DNA of 64,000 nt from Echria macrotheca (taxonomy: Eukaryota > Ascomycota > Sordariomycetes > Sordariales > Schizotheciaceae): contig MU839833.1 in NCBI GenBank assembly GCA_030411725.1, positions 186,001 to 250,000 on the forward strand, read 5' to 3'. The position numbers and the translations under genes are program-made. The notes beneath the pieces were generated by a model that was not told the DNA's origin, ran no database searches, and was given only the letters and a program-made list of their open reading frames with translations. Below are positions 1 through 10,409 of this stretch, in pieces. The stretch's first letter is position 1, and each line of letters opens with the position of its first letter.

Positions 1-26
1 GATACCGAAGGAGGGAATTGGGCAAA

Positions 27-3000
27 ATGGCAGGCAATGGTGTTTCCCAGTCTTCGTCCTGGTCGCTAACAAGCCCGCAGCCAGCGTTCTCGGCAATCAA
101 CGTCGAGCCCGAGGAAAATGTGGTTGAGGAGGTCGACACAACCAAGGAGCTGCAGGTCGACGATGCCCTCAAACTTTTCCAGAATGCCCTCAAACTTCAT
201 GCCGGGGGGCCCCGTTGTTTCGACGACGCCGCCGATGCCTACGATGCCCTGTTCGAGTCCGACATCTTCAAATTCCCCGAGGCCAGGACCGAGTACGAGC
301 GCAACGAGCGGCGACCCGACGGTTCATTCGTCATCGAGCCCACATTCACGCCCGGCCTAGATGTGGTCGGCGCCGATGTCGACGGAATCGGAAGCAGCTT
401 GCCCCAAGCCTTCTATCTTGCCTACAAAAACCACGGCCAGTTTCTCATCGACAACATCAAATACAAGACCCGCGTGTCGTCGGCTTCCGGACGACATGCT
501 TTTGAGGCCGACGCTATCCAACAATACGCCAACCGTGCTTTAGAGGACTTTACCGCGGCCCTTGATCGCGATCCTTCCGATGCCGAGCTATGGAGGAAGA
601 CGGCGCGGGTCGCCGCATTCCTCAAGAGTGCCCGCATCAGCCGCTACGGTTTGGAAGCCGCCATCGAGCTAGACGACGATCCCACGGTTGCAGAAGTAGA
701 GCCCCCGTCCTTGGCTGAAGGCCTGGCCGGAGAGCAACTGAAAGAGCAGCTGGAAGTTCTGGGGGATACAATGGCACTGAGCCACCCGATCATGAAACCG
801 ATTTGTGAAAGAGGACTGCCGCCCTACCTGGAGCGGTTCGTCGACCCACTGCCTTTCCTTCCAAACCCCACCAAGCTTCTCGCGATGCCCGGGACAGGCC
901 CCGGTGAAGATACCGTTACCCGATTCCTCATCGAGCTACCCAGCTCCTCGTGGACGGAGTTAGGCATGGCGTTGGTTCGTTTCGTCGCCGCCAACGGCCT
1001 TTGCGGGCAGGCGGTTTGGATACAGGCCCCCGAGCCAGATGTCAACGAGGACATCCAGATGGAAGTCGACAAGCAGTTGCAACCTCCCGAACCATCGTCT
1101 CCCCTACAGATTCAAGATTCAGCTGTCCCGGAGTCAAAATCGGTAGACGAGGCCAAGGTGGAGCCGGAGGGCGCGAGGAACGAGCCAGCTGCCGCCGAAG
1201 CCCCACCTACCAACGATCAAGCTACTAATAACGAGCAAAGCCAGCCGGCCCCGTCAAGGAAGCGGTCCCAATCCGCTGCCGGAATTCATGATGCTCCAGA
1301 AGAGGACAACGGTGATGTGAAAAGAAGTAAACGCACTCGGAGGCGTGATACCGCTGTCGAGGAGGTGATGGACCCGGCAACGCTTCTCGCGACTCAGCTC
1401 CAGCCATTCCAAGCTGCCGATCAAAACCTTTTCCAGACCACGAAGGATCTCCTCGAGAACCTAGGTGTCACGGACGCGGTAACGCTCGGCAGGATAGCCG
1501 AGGTGCTGGACTCATGTGCCTCGGGGGACCGGAGTTCCAAGATCCAAAACCTGGCGGCAAACGATTTGCGGGAGGCCATCGTCAAGTTTGACGAAGATAC
1601 AGCGAATATTCTCCTGAGCAAGCGAGAGAGCACCCAGATTAGCCTCTCAGCATTCCTAGAGCACTCGAAATCAGGCCCCCAGCGTGCGTTGGAGGCTCCT
1701 GCATTCGACGACACCTTGGATCTTGGTCATTTTGTGGAAAAGGTAAACTCCGAATGGACCACAGTGCACGACGTCGTGTATGGCTTCGTGAAAGCGCTGG
1801 CCAGGACATACAGCCAGTACAAGTGGTCCGACGCCACCAAAACGTCCGTTGTGCAAGTAATCAGCCGGTTAGACGAGGCCATATACGAAGAAGCTATGTC
1901 TGAGTGGCTTTCACTCCTGAGCAGTAGGCAGCAATCTGAGGCGCTGCCCGAGATGGCTGGCCTGGCCCTGATGCTGTTCGAGCTTCATCTCGACATCTAC
2001 GAGCGCATCACAAACCCTAGCAGCGCGGTTGACCAGAGCACACGGCTCGAGACGAGAGGAAGACTAGAAAGATGGAGGGATCTGGCCGCAGAAATCCTGC
2101 AACAACGGGCGCAGGATCCTAACGACGAGCTCGCTCTTCGCTTCCTTTGGGCGGCAGTTATCAACACTGCCCTGGCCACAGACGTACAGCGAGACCATAT
2201 CATCAGCTGCTGGCACAGCCTGCGGGATCATATTGCCGGGTGCGCGCTGGGAGACATATCTCTTCCAAACAACGCCATCATGCCGGAAATCTCCACTGCT
2301 GCCGCCGAGCGCGAAATTTCCAAACTGACCACCATGGACTTCTTCTTGGGATTGTTTCAAGAGGAAAAGATCGGCTCCCGGCCAGGCGGCAAAACCAAGG
2401 TGGACAGGGCCCAAGCAGATAAAGCAAAAGCGATGAAGTCCAAGGAGGACCAGAAGAAGGCCGTGTCTGTTATTGATACCCTAGAACCTGTCCTCAACCC
2501 CGAGTCGGTGTTTGTCAGCGTCGACTCCACGGATGTGAGCGACGCCGGCGCGGAGACTCTGACAACCAAGCCAACTAAGCAACCGATCAAGAACTGTGCA
2601 AGCCAGTGGCTGCAAGACATATGGAAGTTCCTTCAAAGCAGCAGCACCGATATGCGGCTGCTCCTTTGGGCTAGACTTGGTGAGGCTTACGGTGCGATCG
2701 GCTACACCACGAAGCAATTTTCATGCTTCCTGAGGAGTATCGAGACCGTCGTTGCAGACTTGGAGCGGGACGACTACATAAACACACCGGCGGAGTCGAG
2801 GAGGGCACTCTTCATGACGAATCTCAAAGCCTTGGACGACCTTGTCATCCAATCTCTCCATCTCGCCATCAACGACAACAGCGCTTTCGATGTTATTGAT
2901 GACGACCATCTCAAAAACACGCTCTCGGCCCTTGCCAAGGTGAGCTGTCTTTTACATACCGCCGCAATGTACGAAGACGAGGTGCGCATTGGCATGAGCC

Positions 3001-6000
3001 AACCATCGGCCACCGGTGCGATATACACCGAATTCCTCACCAAGCTCCGGGAGATGCAGGCCCGCGCCTGGTCGCTTCAATACACTGCACTCAAGGTCGG
3101 CATCTATCAGCATGCCGACATGTTCAAAAAGCCCCAGTCAGATCTTGCCGACTACCTAGCGGCAGTCCACCAAGTCCTGGGGTTGCGGAAGTCCTGCAAG
3201 GCCTCGAACAAGATTTTCCTGAAGATGATGCGCGTAGAGTTGCTCAAGCAGAAGGATATCGAGAACTGGGAAGACTACCTTGGACAGGTCCTCTACGACC
3301 TCCATGGCCTCAAACTTGGTGTTGGTATCTGGGAGGTGCAAGACCACGGCTGTCCGGCCGAGACGCTGGAAAGACGGCAAGCTATGCAGCTTGTCGATAG
3401 AATCACGGTGCTGGCGAACCGCATGACGATGAAGGACTTGCTCAAGTCAGACCTCAAAACGACCATCGAGCATATGCAAGGCGCCATCGGCTCGACCAAG
3501 TCTACCACGCAGATGATTCTGAATCTGCGGAACTTTACCGAATATCTCAAGACACCGATCCACCCTCTTCATCTCTACCAAGCACTCACCGGCAATATCG
3601 ATCTGGATGCCGTCACCATCCACACGCCGGAGAGTGCGCTGGCCAAGCAAGGCTGGTTCTTCTTGCTGGGAATGATCGCGCTCACCAAGTTCAAGGGTGT
3701 CGATCTCAATCGCCGGCAGACGCCGGGCGCTACGGACGACCTGCGGATCGGGGCTGCTTTCATCCGCCAGCAGCTGCAATTCACGCCAGACCGCTGGGAT
3801 GCATGGCTCCGCTTGGCCGAGTGCTTTGACTACGAGTTGGACGAAGCCGTTTTGTGGACAGCCGACAAGATGAACAAGGACCGAGCGGACCTGCTCAAGC
3901 TCCAGCGGAATTCGATCCATTGCTACACCCTGGCACTGTCACATTCTTATAGCTGGGCGTCGGATCCGCTCCGCCCTGTCGCCGCTGAGGAGGACAGCGA
4001 GGCTTTATACGACCTCTACCACGAGTTTGGAATGCGGATGTACGCCTCGAGCCGGGAGCCGTTCGCCATGGAACCCTTCCAGCATGCTGACCAACAGCGC
4101 ATCTTCATCAAGCCAGCCATGCAGGGTACATACAAGAAATTGCTCCATCATCAGATGACGGATTATCAGGTGTGGAAATACGCGGCCAACTTGTTCAAAA
4201 AGGCTATGGAGGGCAAGCCAAAGGATTGGAAAAATCCCTACATGGTGGCCAAGTGTTTGTGGAAGATGTACCAAAAGCCTCTGGAAGAGCTAGGCGAAAA
4301 GAGCAGGCTCAGCCGTCCCACGATGGAGATGGTCATCGGGGCTCTGGAGAAGAGCGTTGAGGTGGTCGCAGCGTTGCCCAAGCCCAGACATGGTCAGGAT
4401 CCAGTCCTTGAGCCGCATTACAAGATCGTCAGCGTGATTCACAAGCTGGTTTCCCGAGGTGACCTGCCTGCCCAGGAAGGAGCCAACATTTTGCAGCGCC
4501 AGCCGTTTGCGCCCGATAACGGACAAGAAGTTACTATCAAAGACCCTGACGACTGGGAGGAATACATGATCAAGTCGCTGCGGCACTTGCGAGATAAGGA
4601 CAAGTCAAACTGGCAGCACAGGATCATCATACGCCATGCCCGTGTCCTCTTTGACGAGCGCGACGAGGAAGAAGGTGGTGCGGGCTTGATAGCGGCCAAG
4701 GCGGCCTTCCAGGTGCTCCGCGAGAGCATGTTCACAAAAACCATGGTGATGAATGTCTGGAAGTGCGAGGCGGAGCGCCCGGGACGTCACCATGTCTACA
4801 CGGAACGCTACATCCGGCTGATGGTCAAGATCTTGGCCGTTATGAACGACCGTATCAACCTCGAAGCAGTCCTGCGCCGTATTCGTAAGAAGGGTATCGA
4901 TTTCTACCATTTTGGTGAGCTGTGGCAATCATGCGTTTTGACCTATGTCAAACTGCTCCGCCAAACGTTCCAGATCAATCTGATCGAGGAGGACGTCTTC
5001 AAGAATCTCACACCCGAAGGGTTCGAGGCGATAGCCGAGCGAGTCAGCGAGTGGTCGGCGACTCCCGCTGCCGAGGAACACCGAGCTCTGGGCGCTATGA
5101 AAGAGGCGGTCGAGCTGAAGAAGCTGAACGCCAACCTGATGAAGGCCGGCCCGATCGACGATCTGATCAACGACTGCTACTCGGCCATCTACCTCGATAT
5201 CAAAGGGGAATTCCCCACGCCCGAGCAGGCACTCCAGTCAAGGGAGGAACACAGCCGCCCCCGCGGCGACGCGACACCAGTCGAGGGCGCGGCTGGGAAA
5301 CTGTCGATTGTCTATCCCGGCTTGGAGTCGAACCTCCTCGGCCCTCTCAGGTCCGGTTCGGAGCAGCCAGAAAAGCCCCTTTCGCATGCTGGAGACGTAG
5401 CGCCGCGCGGTCGCCGTCCTGGAGTTAGGCGTCTGGATGTGATTCGCAAGGCTGAGCAGGCCGTGCTCCGGGCCGCCGAGGGGCCTGCCAAGTCGGCAGG
5501 CGCGCAAAGGTCGGGGTCTAAGTCGCGCGCGTCATCGAGCGGCAAGAACGGGCATGGCTCACAGAGAGGCGGGGATAGCGAGGGCGAAGCGGATGACGAC
5601 GGCGATCAGCAGGGCGATGATGATATCGAGATGAAGGACGCGGACGAGGGTGATGCCGAGGACGAAAACATCGGTGGTGGTGCGGATGAAGCCAACGGGG
5701 GCGAAGGGGACGGCAAGGCGAACGGAGACGTGGGCACCGACATGTCCAGCCCGGGCAGCGTGCACGACTCGGCAGACGACGAGAGCGACCTGAGCGACCT
5801 CAGCGATGTACCACTCGACTACGAGGATCATGTGCCAGCGTCGCTGCTGTTTCCCAATCTGCGCAGAAGCGTGGATGATGGAGCAGCTGGAAGGGGAAGG
5901 GCGGAGACCACGAGCACCGATGACGAGAGCGGGAGTAGTGGAGAAGAAGAGGAGGAAGAAGAGGAGGAGGATGAAGACGACGGGACGAACGGCGGCGAAC

Positions 6001-6092
6001 AGGACGATGCTGACGATGGGACCGAAGCCGAAGGTGGGAATGATGATGATACAATGCACACCAACGGCGATGTGGTCGGAGAGGAACGGTAG
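27..6092 (+). CDS. hir3: HIR3, histone transcription regulator 3 (HIR histone-chaperone complex)
   Basis: A single open frame of 2021 codons. It matches the fungal Hir3 family (human CABIN1), the large helical TPR-like scaffold of the HIR complex, which deposits H3-H4 independently of replication and represses histone genes in the nucleus. The diagnostic start is the FSAINVEPEE stretch followed by the helix KELQVDDALKLFQNALKLH, and TPR-like helices fill the middle. From about residue 1810 the protein becomes low-complexity: basic/Ser-rich, then strongly acidic with long Glu/Asp runs (around 5940-6020). Length is typical of the family. The first ATG at 27 may not be the true start: 65-80 reads as a branch point (GCTAAC) plus an acceptor (CCCGCAG) directly before the conserved region, so the first ~18 residues may be intron and the first coding exon may lie left of the window. 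Family call is firm; N-terminus is uncertain. Confidence 0.9.
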   Translation: MAGNGVSQSSSWSLTSPQPAFSAINVEPEENVVEEVDTTKELQVDDALKLFQNALKLHAGGPRCFDDAADAYDALFESDIFKFPEARTEYERNERRPDGSFVIEPTFTPGLDVVGADVDGIGSSLPQAFYLAYKNHGQFLIDNIKYKTRVSSASGRHAFEADAIQQYANRALEDFTAALDRDPSDAELWRKTARVAAFLKSARISRYGLEAAIELDDDPTVAEVEPPSLAEGLAGEQLKEQLEVLGDTMALSHPIMKPICERGLPPYLERFVDPLPFLPNPTKLLAMPGTGPGEDTVTRFLIELPSSSWTELGMALVRFVAANGLCGQAVWIQAPEPDVNEDIQMEVDKQLQPPEPSSPLQIQDSAVPESKSVDEAKVEPEGARNEPAAAEAPPTNDQATNNEQSQPAPSRKRSQSAAGIHDAPEEDNGDVKRSKRTRRRDTAVEEVMDPATLLATQLQPFQAADQNLFQTTKDLLENLGVTDAVTLGRIAEVLDSCASGDRSSKIQNLAANDLREAIVKFDEDTANILLSKRESTQISLSAFLEHSKSGPQRALEAPAFDDTLDLGHFVEKVNSEWTTVHDVVYGFVKALARTYSQYKWSDATKTSVVQVISRLDEAIYEEAMSEWLSLLSSRQQSEALPEMAGLALMLFELHLDIYERITNPSSAVDQSTRLETRGRLERWRDLAAEILQQRAQDPNDELALRFLWAAVINTALATDVQRDHIISCWHSLRDHIAGCALGDISLPNNAIMPEISTAAAEREISKLTTMDFFLGLFQEEKIGSRPGGKTKVDRAQADKAKAMKSKEDQKKAVSVIDTLEPVLNPESVFVSVDSTDVSDAGAETLTTKPTKQPIKNCASQWLQDIWKFLQSSSTDMRLLLWARLGEAYGAIGYTTKQFSCFLRSIETVVADLERDDYINTPAESRRALFMTNLKALDDLVIQSLHLAINDNSAFDVIDDDHLKNTLSALAKVSCLLHTAAMYEDEVRIGMSQPSATGAIYTEFLTKLREMQARAWSLQYTALKVGIYQHADMFKKPQSDLADYLAAVHQVLGLRKSCKASNKIFLKMMRVELLKQKDIENWEDYLGQVLYDLHGLKLGVGIWEVQDHGCPAETLERRQAMQLVDRITVLANRMTMKDLLKSDLKTTIEHMQGAIGSTKSTTQMILNLRNFTEYLKTPIHPLHLYQALTGNIDLDAVTIHTPESALAKQGWFFLLGMIALTKFKGVDLNRRQTPGATDDLRIGAAFIRQQLQFTPDRWDAWLRLAECFDYELDEAVLWTADKMNKDRADLLKLQRNSIHCYTLALSHSYSWASDPLRPVAAEEDSEALYDLYHEFGMRMYASSREPFAMEPFQHADQQRIFIKPAMQGTYKKLLHHQMTDYQVWKYAANLFKKAMEGKPKDWKNPYMVAKCLWKMYQKPLEELGEKSRLSRPTMEMVIGALEKSVEVVAALPKPRHGQDPVLEPHYKIVSVIHKLVSRGDLPAQEGANILQRQPFAPDNGQEVTIKDPDDWEEYMIKSLRHLRDKDKSNWQHRIIIRHARVLFDERDEEEGGAGLIAAKAAFQVLRESMFTKTMVMNVWKCEAERPGRHHVYTERYIRLMVKILAVMNDRINLEAVLRRIRKKGIDFYHFGELWQSCVLTYVKLLRQTFQINLIEEDVFKNLTPEGFEAIAERVSEWSATPAAEEHRALGAMKEAVELKKLNANLMKAGPIDDLINDCYSAIYLDIKGEFPTPEQALQSREEHSRPRGDATPVEGAAGKLSIVYPGLESNLLGPLRSGSEQPEKPLSHAGDVAPRGRRPGVRRLDVIRKAEQAVLRAAEGPAKSAGAQRSGSKSRASSSGKNGHGSQRGGDSEGEADDDGDQQGDDDIEMKDADEGDAEDENIGGGADEANGGEGDGKANGDVGTDMSSPGSVHDSADDESDLSDLSDVPLDYEDHVPASLLFPNLRRSVDDGAAGRGRAETTSTDDESGSSGEEEEEEEEEDEDDGTNGGEQDDADDGTEAEGGNDDDTMHTNGDVVGEER

Positions 6093-7162
6093 CTCTGACT
6101 GGCTATCTGATATGTTGTATTATAAGGTACTACCAATATCGTTTGGCGTTCTAGTGGACAGATTCCGGTGGGGTTGTGGCGGAGAGAGCAATGCTATTTT
6201 TAAGCTAGGTACCTACCCAAATCGAGGGCTCAACCTTTGCAAGAAATGACGACTCTTGTGTTGAGTGACGTGTGGTCGACAGGTACCTAGAGCTTTGACG
6301 ACGGACTAGCCAAATTCTCTTCACAGCTCATCAGGAACTCTTGAGAAAGCGGCATCCGATTCGAGGCTGCGCACTATCGTCGTTTGGGAGGGGACACCTT
6401 CGCCGCGGCTGCTCAAGCAACTCCTTGTCCCAAGAAGGTTTGCCTGATAGCAAAGCAGCCGCCCATGACACACCCACACCGTACTTACTTTCCATTCCTA
6501 GGGGGCTAAGCGGTCCCTCTTCTATGTAGTTATAGCACATAAGTGCCTACTATCAAGAGAAATATACGCTTTGTGTGTAAACCGTACGGACTAATAGGTC
6601 GATTTATGCGCATGTTATTGAGCTGGCTGGCTTTATGGATTTGCACCACAGTACAAAGGTTGTTTGGTATTGTATATTGTACAAGTACTTGAATTTTGAT
6701 GGTGAGCCCCTGAATCGAAAAGGGAAGGGGGGGGTGGATTGTCTCCTTGTGGACCCGCTCAAGAAAATGTATTGACACACGCTTCGATCATATTCTGCGT
6801 TGGGTTTATTCGGCACCTGGGATTTTTATAGTTTGCCCTTCACTCGAGTTTATTTTACCACTCCTGGACCTGGCAGGCGTTCCCAGGTTCTGCGGTTGAT
6901 CATGTCAGACTTTGCTGTAGCTTGACCGCACTAGGGAGGAGGGGGCCCTGAAGAATCTTCGCTGTAACCAGTTGGGCTCGAGGCGGCGAGTTGTTAAAGA
7001 TGGTAGCTTTAAGAGCCGGGCCATCCGTTCCTCGGTTCTATTCATGGAAGCACGCCGTTGCTGTTACAAGACGACTACGGGATTCATGCTAGGTAGGTGC
7101 TTCTGGCCCAAGTTGCTATCAATTTGGCATGACGGCGGACCAAAGTAGCCTGTTCCCCAAAT
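6093..7162. other. Intergenic, convergent 3' ends
   Basis: Lies between the 3' end of hir3 and the 3' end of the minus-strand zinc-finger gene. It is AT-richer than the genes, with an interrupted poly-G run near 6720-6735. I see no coding or RNA gene; it probably holds the two 3' UTRs. Confidence 0.5.
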
Positions 7163-10035
7163 CTAATCTCCGTCTCCGAATAGGTGGTCATCCGTATTGT
7201 CGGGGTCTAGTGCGGCTGCAAGCTCGCCCCAAGTGAATCGTTTTTTCTTCTTAGCAGCCGGCGCGGCGGCGGCGCTAGGCCGGCTCCCTGAGGCATCTGC
7301 CACCTCCACGGCCATGGCTTCCTCCGCATCCGGGGCGTCTTCCATTTCATGATCTCCATCGCTATCCCGTTGCCTGAATATGTTCCGCATCGGCATCCAC
7401 GTTGACTCTGAATCGCTTCCATCTGGTCTATCGGGCTCCGGTGGCGGTTCGCGGGTCTTGGGTGCTAGTACGGGCGAGCCACGGGGCGAGGGGTAAGGCG
7501 TCGGTATGATGAGGTTGATCATGGGACGTTCCCTCTCGGCCGATGGATCCCTGGATTTGAAGATCGGGTAAAGCGGGCCGGGATAGTGGTTCCCGGCTAC
7601 CGGACTGGGATAATATTTCGTTGCTCGGTACCTGAACTCGTCCCGTGGCAAGATGACGTTGTCAATTCTGACGTCCGCGTTTGGGCCATCTGGCGGCAGC
7701 GGGATCCTTTCAAGGATTGGCCCGGAATCGTCTTCTTCCTGCCGCCTTCTACCGGCTTCAATCTCCTCCTCGGCAGCTGCGCGACTCATTCGCATTTCTC
7801 GGTATCGTCGGTCTGCTTCTTCCTGTATCGGGTCAGAATACGACTCCGTCCCATCCTTCTGTCTGGGTTGTTGAGCTGAGTCGTTATGAATGGCCTCGTC
7901 ATGCAGCTTTGCTTTCTCCTTTTCGCGCTCTAGCTCTGCTTGGATTTCGGCGAGCATCCTTCGCGTCTCCTTCTGCCGCTCCTCCCTTGTCAACTTTCCG
8001 GGGATATCCTTCGCCCCTTCCCCCAGGGAGACATCGGGAATTTCATAATCTTCATCTCCATCTAGGAGCCTTCTCAAGTCGATGGCTGTATCGGGAACGA
8101 GTTCGAATCCACACTCAGTGGGTGTTAAGTCATCGTCAGGCCCGTCACATGTAGAACCTGAGGCAAGACTGGCAACTCTTCCGATGTCCGCAGTGCCGGA
8201 CTGGTCAATACTTCCGGATATGTCAACTGAGTTGGCACCCTCATTATCGTCAAAGTCGTCTTCGGAATTTAGCAGAGCGGCCAGGCGTATCGTGAGCAAC
8301 ATGAGTACTTGGTGATGAGCGGCTATGTGGCGTGCCATCACGGTTGCGTTGTGTAATTTGCTGGCCACTGGGACGCGGTCGTCGCTGTCAGATGAGTCCA
8401 TATCCGAGTCCGATGAAGACGCCTCCGCTGCGACGGAGGTGTTCCCTGCGTGCCGACTTGAGCTTCCCGTTTCCAGGCTGGTGCGGGCCATCTTAGCACT
8501 AACTCCATCCAGATGCCCTCCTTGTCGCTTTGGGTGTTCCGGGTTGTTGAGCTCCAGTGCTTCCTCGACGGTGAAACTGCACACGGCGCACTCGTTCCAT
8601 CGCCGTGGCCGCACAACCACTCCCTGGCGAGAGACGGCATGAAGCTGGTCGGTGTCGAACTGGTCGGAATGGGCGAGCTGTAGATGGGGCAGGAGGTCCG
8701 TCGGGCTGGTGTAGATCTGCTCAAACTCGCACACCGGGCACGACCACCCCTCCGTCAAGAAGACTCGTTGGTACCACCGCCGGCTATGGTCCGTCATGTG
8801 GCTTAACCATTCAGAAAAGCTTCCAAATGACGGATGGGCTTCGGGGCAGTTTTCTGACATGCATCTGTAAGGCTTGAGATCTTTATCGATATGTCGCCTA
8901 CGCAAGGTGAGCCTGGAAATCACGAAAAACAAGAAGGGACGGTGTGGCTTGATGAGACGCACCTCCAGTCGCTCTCAGATAGTTGTTTTTTATGGAACAG
9001 CTCAGAGCACCACTCGCACTGCAAGAGATTGCTAGCTTCCGGCACATATGGTCGGGGATAGTTCGCCTGTTGGACCTGAACAGAAGATGTTTTCCTTTGT
9101 TCGGTCGGAACGCCAACTCCCAGATGGCGGTTCATAAACCGCCTCATTTGCTGGGTGTTGATTGTGGAGGGGTCCGACTGTGAAGGCAAATTTTGTGGTA
9201 CCCGGCCGGACTGGCGCAGCTGAGCGACAGGCCCTCTGATGGGTTGCTTGCTGGTCATATCCGGTGATAGTGTCGTTGCCGGCGCATCTTCCTCGATTGT
9301 TTCCATGCGTGGTGCGGTGTCAGCAACAGGACGGCGAGTATTGAGCTTGCCTTGGCGGTGCTCCCAGTATCTTATCCTGGCGCAGATCTCGACCATCCCC
9401 TTGGACAGATGGATTTTGAGGGCATCGTGCGAGGAAGGGTAGAGGCTCTCCACGGCTGCCTGCGCCATGTCCTGAAGCGGCAGTAGATCCAAGCGTGACG
9501 AGAACTCTTGGATCTTGACGTTGACTCGGCTCCGCGATGCTGCTCGAATATCACCAGCCAGACGGCTCAGGCGTGTAAGAGTCTCGTCGACCGTCACAAG
9601 AGCCGACTGCTGCGTGTCTTGTCGTGGTTCTCCGTCTCCACTCTGCTGGGAAGCAACCTGAGCTCGGGAAACTGGACGATGCGGTTTCAGCTGTCAGCAC
9701 CGAGGCTTTGCTTTCTTCTCGCCCTGCGGAAGAGAGGCTGCGGATTTTGACTTGCACTGGCTCAAGGTACGCCGCAGGATCTCGAGAAGGCGAGCTACGA
9801 GATCCTGGACGTCAGGCACCTTCCGCAGTCTTGCATCCAACGACTGGTTCCTTCGAGCGAACACGCCGAGTTGCGAGGCCCATATTGAGAAGCGTTGCTG
9901 GCACTCAGTCCATTGCTCCTCGTGTTGGTGCTTCAGGGCGGAACATGCTGAAATTACCGTGTCGAAGAGTTCCTCGCACGCCGTGGCCAGGTTGTACAGC
10001 AGGTCGCTGTCGAAGGGCTCGGGCGGCCTTGCCAT
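7163..10035 (-). CDS. C2H2 zinc-finger protein with NLR-type helical N-terminal module
   Basis: Three exons (10035-9771, 9671-8963, 8897-7163) give 902 aa. Introns are 99 nt (in frame, contains a stop; donor GTACCT is weak, so this join is the least certain) and 65 nt (GTGCGT...GCGTAG, clear). The helical N-terminus (about 1-150) carries a stretch with RFSIWASQLGVFARRNQSL followed by LDARLRKVPDV, a pattern I associate with the N-termini of many fungal NACHT/NLR and zinc-finger proteins. Zinc-binding residues lie at about 300-410: CEWC with a downstream RRH, then PYRC with SHMTDH, then CPVC with HLQLAH, and ECAVC. This looks like the acuF-like C2H2 arrangement. The C-terminal 400 residues are disordered, Ser/Asp/Glu-rich and end in a lysine cluster. 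It is transcribed away from the DUF7580-subtilase gene with only 374 bp between start codons, suggesting a shared promoter. Role unknown: DNA binding, protein binding or immune adaptor are all possible. Confidence 0.75.
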
Positions 10036-10409
10036 CGTGGCCCCCAGCCCTGCAGGATTTCAGATGTCTCGCCCGGCGCGCATCGAGAGCGGGAAGGCGT
10101 GTTGGAATGGAGTTATGTTGGGCAGTGGACTCGGGAGCGCCTGAGCATTGTGACCCAAGCCACCAAGGCAGGCAGGCCCCCTTCCTCCTGTTCAGGAACT
10201 GCAGTGCAGTGGGAGGAGGGGCAGAGTGCGCTCCTGAGTGGTGGTCTTATCTTATCGTGCGGGGTCAAGGTTTCACGATGCTGAAGCTTCCAGCTGCGCT
10301 GTGGTCGCACTCAGTTGTGGCCGCTCATCCCAACACCTTGTATCATTGTTTGTGCCATGACCCAACCGTGTTCCGCAAAGACTCGAGAATAAACTCTCCT
10401 GTCCGCCCC
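10036..10409. promoter_or_regulatory. Shared divergent promoter of zinc-finger and subtilase genes
   Basis: The 374 bp between two divergent start codons must hold both promoters and 5' leaders. No TATA box stands out. The compact spacing is the only evidence that the two genes may be co-regulated. Confidence 0.4.
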
